64,000 nt of DNA, taken from NCBI GenBank assembly GCA_028752905.1, contig JAQNBH010000017.1, positions 31,116,283-31,180,282 of the forward strand, in the 5' to 3' direction. Origin of the DNA: Cladorhizidae sp. MBARI D1340-BT2. Its lineage: Eukaryota > Porifera > Demospongiae > Poecilosclerida > Cladorhizidae. The notes under the pieces were generated by a model. That model did not search any database and was not told the origin of the DNA. It saw nothing but the letters and a program-made list of their open reading frames with translations. This document shows, piece by piece, positions 59,601 through 64,000 of the stretch; within the stretch, counting starts at the first letter, position 1, and each line of letters starts with the position of its first letter. The position numbers and the translations under genes are program-made.

Positions 59601-62600
59601 GTGAAAAACTATAGCTGATTTTGTGGAAGACCTAAGACACCTACCACTCATAGCAGTCAGCAGGAGCTCTCTATGTTCACAATTGGAGGAGTAGCTGCAG
59701 GGAGAAATACTATTCAGATTGACTACTCTTGATGGAAGTTAATACTGGATAAGCTGTGTCTATTCTGTCATGGGGCCCAACTTTCCTGGAACAAAGCTGT
59801 AACCCCATCATCACAATTTTTGAAGACTTATACTGGAGAAGTCATGCCAGTAGTAGGTGAGCAGATGGTAGATGTTGAGTTGCCAAGTCATTATTAAAGT
59901 CAAGGGACCAAGTTTGTTAAGGAGAAGATGATTAAGTCATATTCAGCTATATAGATTGGAAGAAGATCGCCTCAATCTCATCCTTCCACAATCCTACGGG
60001 AGACATTAATGTTTTGTTAGAAGATTACAGTGAGGTATTCGTAGATGAGTTGGATACAAGTAAGTCTTTCAAGGCTAGGTTAATGATGAATCAGCCAAGA
60101 ACAAGTTTTGTTGAGCAAGACAGGTTGAGAAATACAGTAGAAGAGGAACTTGACAGACTAGAGAAGGTCGGAGTGTTGGAGAAAATTTAGTTTAGTGAGA
60201 GGACTACACCTGTTGTAGTAGTTCCTAAGAAGAGCAGTTGTGTGAGGTTGTGCAGGAATTAGCTATGGATCACACTACGGATGTGGAGCAATACCCTATG
60301 CCTCGTTCTGAAGAAATATTTGCTGGAGGGAAATATTTTTCAGTTTTGGATTTATCTAATACGTATCAGCAATTGTTGCTTGAGGATAAGTCACGCAAAT
60401 TTGTTTAAACACTCATTGTGGTCTTTATAAGTAGACCAGGTTAACCTTTGGTGTTGCATTGGTTCCTGCCGTGTTCCAGAAAACAATGGATATGATCCTT
60501 CAAGGGATTGATGGAGTTAAGTGTTAGATTGATGATTTGTTTAACTGAGGGCAAGACTTATGAAGAGCACTTGACGTAGACCTAGAGGCCCAAGCAGTAT
60601 GGTGTGAGACTCGGGAAGGAGAGGTGCACATTTTTAAGTCCTATTGTAGATTTTTTTGGTGTCATACGATTGATGAGCAAGGTCGTCATCCATTGGAGAA
60701 CAAGCTTCAAGCTATTAAACCCAAGTACGTAAGAATGTTACTAAGTTGATATAATTTTTTAGGGTTGCTAAATTAGTATGGTATTGAATTTGTCCGCTCT
60801 TTATCATCCTTTAAATTACTTGTTGCGAAAGGAAACCCAGTGGAAGTGGACTCTGAAATGTAGACCAGGTTAAGCAGTTTTTCGGAAGACTAAAAAAATG
60901 GCTGGTATCATCATATATTTTGGTGGGTTTTTTTCAACCTTACCCATTGTGTTGGCAGGAGATACTTCAGCATATAGGGTATGAATTGTGATTTCTCACA
61001 TTACCCCTGATGGACAGGAAGACTCAATTTCTTTTGCTTCCCGAACATTGTTGAGTGCTGAACCAAACTACTCTCAAGTGAAGAAGGAGGCATTGTCGCT
61101 CATCTATGGAATAAAGAAATTTCATGCATATTTGTATGGTCACAAGTTTATCCTGGAAACTGACCATAAACCTCTAATAGTCATTTTTGGGTCAAAGAGA
61201 GGAGGCAGCGTGATTGCAGAGATAGGCTATACAACTACTAGCATGTCGCTGCAAAATCAAATTTTGACCAATGCAAAAATATGCGGTCTTCATGGCAGCC
61301 ATTGGATGAAAGGCATTTGGAAGGCCACTATTATGAACTAGGATTTTTCAGTATATCTCAACTGGAGTGTTTACCTGTTACCTCCACAGAATTGAAAACT
61401 TGCGGATCAAGAGATAAGGTTTTCAGTAAAGTTTTTCTTTACATGAAGGATGATGGCCACAGCAGGTGGTTAATAGTTTGGAAAGCTTACAAGAAATGTA
61501 GGGATGAGATCTCGATAGAAGTTAGTTGTTTGTTTTGTGGATTATGAGTAATCATACCTGAAAAGTGTCAGTCCAAACTTCTATATACAAGAACTTCATA
61601 ATGGACACTCTGGCATGTCAAGGATGAAATCGGTCGCCAGAAGCTACATGTGGTGGCCCAGACTACACAAAGATATTAAAGAGTTAGCCAGAAGTCATGT
61701 AGCATGTCAGTCAGTGAAGCATGTGCCAGCTGTTGCACCACTGAGACAATGGACACAGCCAGGAAAGCCCTGGGAACAAGTACATGTTGATTTTGCGGTA
61801 CCATTCCAGGGAACCATGCTGTTTGTGTTGGTGGATGCTCATTTGAAGTGGCCAGAGGGCTACCAAATGTTGACTACCATACCTATATGTGTTGGGACAG
61901 ATTTCTTCAGGATTTGCATTACCACAGCAGTTGGTTAGTGATAATGGTCCCCATTTCACATCAGGTGATTTCGAGATCTTTATGAAGAGGAATGGAATTT
62001 ATCATATCAGGAGTGCACCCTATCACCCCCCGTTACCCTGCCACAAATGGATTCACAGAGTGGTTCGTTCAGTCAGTGAAGCAGGCCTTGAAAGCAAGTG
62101 TCTCAGATGGTAGTAGAGACTGTGATTTCACATGCTACTACAGGAGTTTCATCATGCTCTCTCTTTCTGTAGAGAAATTTAAAACCAGACTAGATCTGTT
62201 GAAACCTGATTATAATACCTATGTAGTCAGTAAAGAGGCAGAACAAAAGATAGCTCATGATCGTCAAGCACAAGACCATGAATGGTTTTCAGGACAGTCA
62301 ATGATGGTGAGAAACCTAAGACCAGGACAGAGTGATTCTTGAGTGCTTTGGGCTGTTGTTTTATATGATCTAAACTAGAGAACATCAATTCTGTAAATTT
62401 TAATCACCTAAAATAAATGAAGGATTCAGAATGAAAGGATCATCTATCTTCTACTGAGTTTGATGTAGTTCCTGATTGGGAGATCCAATCCAAAGGAGTT
62501 AGGATTGATTGTTTCACTGCAGTCACCTGAGAGAGAGACTCTATTGCAAGAAACCATTTCAGATTTATTGGATCGTGTTACTGTGGACACTTTGCCGAAT

Positions 62601-64000
62601 GTGCCTGTCCTGTCTGATCCAATTATTATCCCTGTTCGAAATTATCCTGTTCGAGATCAACATCCACCTGATCGATACTCATGAACGACCTCTTATGAAG
62701 AGTTATGTTTTGTATTTAGTAAGGAGTGTGGTTCTGTGAGATCCCTATTATAATTATGATATTCATCAGTGTGGTTTAGTTGTGACATGTAATGTCATAG
62801 TCATTCCTGTATGTTGTGTATATTCGGCATTGCATGTGCATTAACAATCGGTCTGTTTTAGTATACCAATAAAGTATCTATTAGTTGATGGATAGTGATA
62901 TAACAAGGATACCACAGTAACAAAAAAAAAGTGACACAATATACATACATTACAATAACTTTCACATAATCAACTTGAAATTGTATTCTCTTGACATTTA
63001 GACTAGATGTGCTAGTCATCAGGAATTCCTGATGAAGGCTAGAGCACTAGTTGAAATGTCAAGAGAGTACAATTTTAAGTTGGTTATTGAGAAGTTTATT
63101 GTAATATTATTATGTCAACTGAGAGTCCATTAAGAATATGCATGTACATTGTTTTCTGATATTTAGGTTTCTCTTCCTTTACTAAATTTTAGTATCCTTA
63201 TTTTTAACTATGCAGCTATTGTGTTTGGGTTTGTTCAAACAAGTTACAAAGTGGATGAAGGAAATGGAACTGTCAGCTTAACTGTTGTAGTTATTTCTGG
63301 ATCTCTCAGCACTGATGTTCTAGTTACACTTGGCACTGCAGATGACCAGGCTACTGGTAAGAAACTCTGCATTACAGATCTAATACTGCAGGTCTGTTGC
63401 AATTATGAACTAAATGGAGAATTCATCCTTCAACAAACTAAATTTTTTGTAAGGTTTCTATTACACAATCACCGGAGGTGCCCAGGAACATACTGTACTC
63501 ATCATAAATCTACCATCTTCGCTTGATACCAATTGAACAATTTTCCTGTTCTTGACCATGTTATTCAAAAGCATAAGGCACAGATCAAAACTAGACACAT
63601 GTCAGGAGCAAGAAATTATAATTATAATTTTCGTGGTTTCCAGAAATCATTTGTAAACAGTTTCCATAAGTATTTTACAATTTCAGTGACACACTTATTC
63701 CACTTTCACTCTCCTTGTTTCCCTCCCTTACTGTTCTAATATGTTCAGCCAATTCTGGTGAAGACTATGACACCTTGCTTACAAACCTGACATTCTCAAG
63801 TTCTGTATCAAGTCAATCAGTAGACATTATCATTAACGATGATGAAATACATGAAAATGACGAACTCTTCAATGTATATATTTTACCTTCAATGAACTCA
63901 AGAATTCAGTTTAATCCAAGACAAGCTGATATTCTAATCATGGACAATGATGGTAAGTGAAGCATAAAGTGATTTCTACTTGCAATGCCATGTAGTAACT
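23567..64000 (+). CDS. Secreted Calx-beta repeat gene, aggregation-factor-like (gene model, partial)
   Basis: Model: exons 23567-23615, 24466-24636, 31598-31735, 40109-40303, 42704-42850, 43859-44065, 48459-48599, 48992-49195, 49887-50024, 54457-54651, 57453-57599, 58616-58822, 63216-63356 and 63749-63952, continuing beyond the window. All introns are phase 1 with GT/AG borders, so internal exon lengths are multiples of three and the frame is unbroken. The product has a signal peptide, one Cys-rich module and six Calx-beta domains, each split between an N-half and a C-half exon. Calx-beta domains bind calcium through acidic residues; tandem sets form the core of sponge aggregation factors and other adhesion proteins. 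An extracellular adhesion or recognition role is an inference. Some exons in the long introns could have been missed. The last six exons repeat the preceding six. Confidence 0.8.
23616..24465 (+). other. Intron 1 of the Calx-beta gene
   Basis: 850 bp of AT-rich DNA with no recognised element. The acceptor is TTATGCTATTAG. Confidence 0.7.
24466..24636 (+). CDS. Calx-beta gene exon 2: Cys-rich N-terminal module
   Basis: The exon encodes 57 residues including QCYAATGCSGDFIGEVF, PICCSGEHESYSVVG and GCRDCMNDYG. Seven Cys residues in this spacing, with a CC pair and a final C-x2-C, suggest a disulphide-bonded extracellular module. From memory, similar short Cys-rich modules precede Calx-beta domains in predicted sponge proteins, but I cannot name a Pfam family. 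Both borders are phase 1, so it splices directly to exon 1 and to the Calx-beta exon at 31598. Confidence 0.75.
24885..24962. repeat. Hairpin MITE family, left half
   Basis: Carries the left arm only: ATAACCTTCTCAATAATCAA, then CTCTCTTGACGTTTCGACTAG, with the core ending TTCATCAGGAATAAT. Inside intron 2 of the Calx-beta gene. Confidence 0.8.
25132..25303 (+). repeat. 5' LTR of the gypsy element in intron 2
   Basis: Starts TGTAGTGATTTGGAAC and ends TATAAATCACAACA. It shares most of its length with the LTR at 28901-29070 but differs by several substitutions and small indels. Confidence 0.88.
25326..28918 (+). pseudogene. Gypsy gag-pol, all domains present, multiply broken
   Basis: Gag starts MDKVLRPERLETDPN at 25326 and stops at 25518. 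Two CCHC zinc knuckles, CFFCGYQRHPRSRC and CSKCQKKEHFQKVC, lie near 25970-26070. The protease shows LVDSESSENF at about 26218: the active-site Asp-Ser-Gly has become Asp-Ser-Glu. Reverse transcriptase begins near 26585, with FSTIDLRSAY near 26825 and YLDN at 27016-27027 as the YxDD-box variant. RNase H has EVEMDAS near 27440 and the tail RPGKENIPPDTFSRS near 27740. Integrase shows a zinc region near 27830-27945 and core motifs NIDFKGPLP, HSDRGPS and NGQIEKCNG near 28010, 28165 and 28275. Stops and frame changes separate most domains, so it is dead. Confidence 0.9.
28901..29070 (+). repeat. 3' LTR of the gypsy element in intron 2
   Basis: Starts TGTGGTGATCTGGAAC and ends TATAAATCACAACA. It is the partner of 25132-25303. 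Confidence 0.88.
29071..31111 (+). other. Remaining intron 2 of the Calx-beta gene
   Basis: Mostly AT-rich unique DNA. A cluster of imperfect repeats of CTTGTAAGGA, with related GACAATCTTG and GTTGTCACAAC motifs, lies at about 29755-29940. An open frame of 93 codons at 30719 has no family likeness. No further exon was recognised, and exons 2 and 3 are phase-compatible without one. Confidence 0.5.
31112..31138. repeat. Homopolymer of 27 C
   Basis: An uninterrupted C run in intron 2 of the Calx-beta gene. Confidence 0.9.
31598..31735 (+). CDS. Calx-beta gene exon 3: domain 1, N-half (unit A)
   Basis: Encodes ITIGMDVERVTIDEGIGMLE, then LCASALGDPKREIVVSVVYQ and DRGAVG. The IDEGIG turn and the following strands are those of the first half of a Calx-beta sandwich. 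138 nt, phase 1-1; acceptor TTGTTGTAG, donor GTGAGT. It differs from its unit-B partner 49887-50024 at 11 bases, 10 of which change the residue. Confidence 0.82.
31785..31873. repeat. Hairpin MITE family, right half
   Basis: Core ATTCCTGATGAAGACTAGAC followed by CATCTAGTCGAAACATTGAG and GAAGGTTATTGTAAT. The same copy is present in unit B at 50084-50157, so it predates the duplication. Confidence 0.85.
32050..33418 (+). mobile_element. Tigger/pogo-type transposon inserted in the left terminal repeat of another transposon
   Basis: The ends are CAGTGGTCCCTCC on the left and GGAGGGACCACTG on the right, flanked by TA at 32048-32049 and 33419-33420, as expected for the Tc1/mariner group. Internal copies of AAGTAAGACCACCTC occur near both ends. 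At 1369 bp it is shorter than full Tigger elements and carries an internally deleted transposase. Confidence 0.9.
32243..33165 (+). pseudogene. Truncated Tigger/pogo transposase (DDE_1, CENP-B-like)
   Basis: The protein reads KIIISIDNCSAH near 32416, which holds the second catalytic Asp, and VFLPANTTSKLQPMDAGIIQ near 32480, which holds the third. A frameshift near 32545 leads to MKLVYRKQMIHYILRLMD and a long C-terminal part with LKKAWDDLHVSTIKKCFKK, stopping at 32958. A last piece in another frame, near 32993-33165, reads FEIVCKLRDFATHRGIPKLV and ends SSISDFLCPKDTA. The N-terminal DNA-binding helix-turn-helix domains and the first Asp are missing, so the copy could not act. Confidence 0.88.
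33757..35530 (+). pseudogene. Transposase-like protein of the TIR element, decayed
   Basis: Pieces in order: MPKERGTTRADRRRSKRKYY, a basic start, at 33757-33897; then near 34020-34258 WLLNNIFDPMG and CAKCVCKTFQISERRLAHQR with a C-x2-C pair; near 34374-34560 FLAFIDTNIQPNGRQADSFG and SVVGEFNRIQSE; near 34599 RPKVAICPHKLDYCD; a coiled-coil-like stretch through 35000; near 34995-35095 KKKFTLVLAMDYQMSKLVPW and PQPGSTYYL. After a break come YMDNPQVLTKTATTMAFCME and VSFMLAGQTKFSVDQLFSQV near 35205-35355, and MPGIKSLHDFV near 35495. From memory this set recurs in uncharacterised proteins of sponges and Hydra, where the second Asp motif is usually followed by AGHTKF; a DUF7869-like RNase H fold is possible. 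Its position between terminal repeats supports a transposase role. Stops and frame changes inactivate it. Confidence 0.6.
37795..37990. repeat. Hairpin MITE family, decayed two-armed copy
   Basis: Left edge CAACAAACTCTCAGTTGACA, core GACTAGATGCTCTAGTCTTC and ATCAGGAACA, right edge TATGTCAACTGAGTGTTTGC. The unit-B copy is at 52136-52332 and lacks part of the core. Confidence 0.75.
39048..39118. repeat. Hairpin MITE family, short left half
   Basis: Reads ATAACTTTCTCATCAACTGC and CTAGATGTTCTAG up to ATTCATCAGGAATAAT. The unit-B copy is at 53391-53459. Confidence 0.65.
40109..40303 (+). CDS. Calx-beta gene exon 4: domain 1, C-half (unit A)
   Basis: Encodes GSDFEANIAMLTFAPRKLQD, FNVTITDDNLYETAEELFVN and ends ITIRDND. 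TFAP, TITDDNLYE and the final DND are the standard acidic calcium-site strands of the second half of Calx-beta. 195 nt, phase 1-1; acceptor CCCTCTCCAG, donor GTAAGA. All seven differences from 54457-54651 change the residue. Confidence 0.9.
40600..42235 (+). pseudogene. Non-LTR retrotransposon remnants in intron 4 (unit A)
   Basis: Fragments include AKESGTWLNALPFTRLGQRM near 41513-41575 and GRLLVWDATFPETFAPSHHG near 41884-41943. Both recur at the C-terminus of LINE-type reverse transcriptases (GTWLNALP and LVWDxTCPDTFAPSY). The same signature VWDKTCSYTFAPSK is at 5178. Between them a 105-bp segment is present twice in inverted order. An AT-rich tail and AAT/ACA microsatellite follow. The remnant lies in intron 4 and is present in unit B. 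Confidence 0.65.
41536..41747. repeat. Inverted repeat within the LINE remnant (unit A)
   Basis: Two arms of about 105 bp meet near 41642 in GCCCAAGCCAAGCC. The left arm reads CTTGGCTTAATGCACTCC and the right arm returns GGAGTGCATTAAG. Each arm encodes the GTWLNALP region of the LINE, in opposite directions. The copy in unit B is at 56290-56501. Confidence 0.8.
42360..42417. repeat. AAT/AAC microsatellite (unit A)
   Basis: Mixed AAC and AAT triplets ending in AGTAGT, located downstream of the LINE remnant. It is likely the remains of its 3' tail. The copy in unit B is at about 57115-57172. Confidence 0.75.
42704..42850 (+). CDS. Calx-beta gene exon 5: domain 2, N-half (unit A)
   Basis: Encodes VIIRWEMTEYTQSESDGPVE, LCAVIVSGILTVTIPAINIQ and LVDGNAVSG. 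The usual V-x-E-G turn is replaced by QSESDG, while the strand pattern of a Calx-beta N-half remains. 147 nt, phase 1-1; acceptor GTGTTGCAG. It differs from 57453-57599 at one base, Thr to Ala. Confidence 0.8.
43859..44065 (+). CDS. Calx-beta gene exon 6: domain 2, C-half (unit A)
   Basis: Encodes GDDYGDTPYSSFVFSSTTDV, then ITVDIVDDNSFENDVENFFA and ends IQIIDDD. These are GDDY and DD-NSFENDVE calcium-site motifs and the closing DDD of Calx-beta. 207 nt, phase 1-1. Identical by eye to 58616-58822. Confidence 0.9.
44355..48159 (+). mobile_element. Old Ty3/gypsy element in intron 6 (unit A)
   Basis: LTR-like ends of about 181 bp (44355-44535 and 47978-48159) start TGTGATG or TGTGAGA and end ATCACA or ACCACA. 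They share GATTATGATATTCATCAG and CCTGTATGTTGTGTATA but differ at many places. GGGGTGACGAG follows the left LTR where the primer site is expected. No convincing target duplication was found. The same element sits at the same intron position in unit B, so it inserted before the duplication. Confidence 0.85.
45240..47600 (+). pseudogene. Decayed gypsy pol in intron 6 (unit A)
   Basis: Reverse transcriptase begins with DRLRNTVEEELDRLEKVGVL near 45360, with FSVLDLSNTYQQLLLEDKSR near 45580. RNase H reads SFASRTLLSAEQNYSQVKKE near 46275 and FILETDHKPL near 46392. Integrase has LHNGHSGMSRMKSVA near 46840, MWWPRLHKDIKELARSHVAC with a zinc-site Cys changed to His, then VHVDFAVP near 47030, VSDNGPHFTSGD near 47180 and GFTEWFVQSVKQALKA near 47290, which hold the three core acidic residues. 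Frequent stops and frame changes separate the parts. Gag is not recognisable. Confidence 0.85.
48191..48382. repeat. Hairpin MITE, both arms (unit A)
   Basis: Left arm ATTACAATAACTTTCACATA to CTAGTCATCAGGAAT meets the right arm ATTCCTGATGAAGGCTAGAG in the middle, giving a nearly perfect palindrome. The edge is TATGTCAACTGAGAGTCCAT. It lies just right of the gypsy element. Confidence 0.88.
48459..48599 (+). CDS. Calx-beta gene exon 7: domain 3, N-half (unit A)
   Basis: Encodes IVFGFVQTSYKVDEGNGTVS, LTVVVISGSLSTDVLVTLGT and ADDQATG. YKVDEGNGTVSLTV is a textbook Calx-beta first half. 141 nt, phase 1-1; acceptor CTATGCAG. Identical by eye to 63216-63356. Confidence 0.92.
48992..49195 (+). CDS. 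Calx-beta gene exon 8: domain 3, C-half (unit A)
   Basis: Encodes NSGEDYDTLLTNMTFSSSVS, VDIIINDDEIHENDELFNVY and ends ILIMDND. EDYD, the NDDEIHENDE calcium loop and the final DND are standard for Calx-beta. 204 nt, phase 1-1. It differs from 63749-63952 at one base, Met to Leu. Confidence 0.92.
49887..50024 (+). CDS. Calx-beta gene exon 9: domain 4, N-half (unit B)
   Basis: Encodes ITIGMDMKGITINEGVGMME, then LCASALGDPKREVVISVLYQ and DRGAVG. Same borders and phase as exon 3. Ten residues differ from exon 3, among them the IDEG to INEG change in the turn; only one silent change was found. Confidence 0.82.
50084..50157. repeat. Hairpin MITE family, right half (unit B)
   Basis: Counterpart of 31785-31873, with core ATTCCTGATGAAGACTAGAC. 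Confidence 0.82.
52136..52332. repeat. Hairpin MITE family copy with core deletion (unit B)
   Basis: Counterpart of 37795-37990; about 13 bases around GACTAGATGCTC are missing. Confidence 0.7.
53391..53459. repeat. Hairpin MITE family, short left half (unit B)
   Basis: Counterpart of 39048-39118. Confidence 0.65.
54457..54651 (+). CDS. Calx-beta gene exon 10: domain 4, C-half (unit B)
   Basis: Encodes GSDFEANIAMLTFAPRKLQD, FNITITDDNLYENPEEFFVN and ends VMILDND. Same borders as exon 4. Seven residues differ from exon 4 (V-I, T-N, A-P, L-F, I-V, T-M, R-L) and there is no silent change, whereas the adjoining intron bases are almost unchanged. Confidence 0.9.
55000..56995 (+). pseudogene. Non-LTR retrotransposon remnants in intron 10 (unit B)
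   Basis: Counterpart of 40600-42235, with about 400 additional bases (near 55320-55950) that unit A has lost. It includes AKESGTWLNALHFTRLGQRM near 56270 and GRLLVWDATFPETFAPSHHG near 56640. Confidence 0.65.
56290..56501. repeat. Inverted repeat within the LINE remnant (unit B)
   Basis: Counterpart of 41536-41747, with the centre near 56396. Confidence 0.8.
57115..57172. repeat. AAT/AAC microsatellite (unit B)
   Basis: Counterpart of 42360-42417, same length and pattern. Confidence 0.75.
57453..57599 (+). CDS. Calx-beta gene exon 11: domain 5, N-half (unit B)
   Basis: Encodes VIIRWEMTEYAQSESDGPVE and LVDGNAVSG, as exon 5 but with Ala for Thr. 147 nt, phase 1-1. Confidence 0.8.
58616..58822 (+). 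CDS. Calx-beta gene exon 12: domain 5, C-half (unit B)
   Basis: Same sequence as exon 6, with GDDYGDTPYSS, VDDNSFENDVENFF and closing DDD. 207 nt, phase 1-1. Confidence 0.9.
59112..62916 (+). mobile_element. Old Ty3/gypsy element in intron 12 (unit B copy)
   Basis: Counterpart of 44355-48159 at a constant offset of 14757 bp, with LTRs at 59112-59292 and 62735-62916. Only a few substitutions separate the two whole elements, far fewer than separate the LTRs within each. Confidence 0.85.
59997..62357 (+). pseudogene. Decayed gypsy pol in intron 12 (unit B)
   Basis: Same broken reverse transcriptase, RNase H and integrase pieces as in unit A. One visible coding change is AEQNYS to AEPNYS near 61060. 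The shared stops show that the decay happened before the duplication. Confidence 0.85.
62948..63139. repeat. Hairpin MITE, both arms (unit B)
   Basis: Counterpart of 48191-48382. Confidence 0.88.
63216..63356 (+). CDS. Calx-beta gene exon 13: domain 6, N-half (unit B)
   Basis: Same sequence as exon 7, with YKVDEGNGTVSLTV. 141 nt, phase 1-1. Confidence 0.92.
63749..63952 (+). CDS. Calx-beta gene exon 14: domain 6, C-half (unit B)
   Basis: As exon 8 with Leu for Met in LLTNLTF. It ends with DND in phase 1 at a GTAAGT donor, so at least one more exon lies to the right of the window. Confidence 0.92.

Larger units (their letters stand above)
49690..64000 (+). repeat. Tandem segmental duplication, unit B
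   Basis: Repeats exons 3-8 of unit A as exons 9-14 with their introns, the old gypsy element, the LINE remnant and its inverted repeat, and four hairpin MITE copies. It lacks the nested transposons of unit A. The match still runs at the right edge of the window, so the repeat array may continue. Confidence 0.93.

Overview
The window looks like animal genomic DNA, most likely from a demosponge. Long introns with GT/AG borders, a CTP synthase of animal type, a secreted multi-domain Calx-beta gene of the kind found in sponge aggregation factors, and dense eukaryotic transposon debris all fit this. The organism is an inference; no marker gene fixes it. I recognised no rRNA, tRNA or CRISPR array.

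Layout. Positions 1-2500 hold the last two exons of a CTP synthase gene (+), with an in-frame TGA just where the usual serine-rich tail should begin. Positions 2500-23300 are almost entirely mobile and simple-sequence DNA: a frameshifted 30-bp repeat gene with a Cys/His-rich end, non-LTR retrotransposon tails, four hAT-family elements (5.6-9.1, 9.1-12.2, 13.2-16.8 and 17.1-19.9 kb), a Harbinger-like insertion in the second, a recently inserted Ty3/gypsy element with identical LTRs in the third, a dispersed 32-40-bp satellite, an ~0.8-kb TTA microsatellite, and a Merlin transposase remnant.

From 23567 to the right edge runs one large gene on the + strand. Exon 1 encodes a signal peptide and exon 2 a Cys-rich module. 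Twelve further exons encode six Calx-beta domains, each split over two exons. Every intron is phase 1, so every internal exon is a symmetrical 1-1 module. The gene continues past the window. Its introns carry a 3.9-kb degenerate gypsy element (25.1-29.1 kb), a second gypsy element present twice (44.4-48.2 and 59.1-62.9 kb), non-LTR remnants, and a nested pair of DNA transposons (32.0-35.9 kb).

The stretch 31.4-49.7 kb is a three-domain unit that is tandemly repeated as 49.7-64.0 kb. The two units are nearly identical in their right halves but clearly diverged at the left. Across the paired exons I counted 20 substitutions, of which 19 change the amino acid, and one exon pair differs more than the introns beside it. 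This is the most interesting biology here: a tandemly growing, possibly diversifying, adhesion- or recognition-type gene. The second is a TIR DNA transposon at 32024-35949 that carries an unusual transposase-like gene, has a Tigger element inside its left terminal repeat, and has an empty allele-like site in the second unit. The third is a hairpin-shaped short repeat family with eleven copies.
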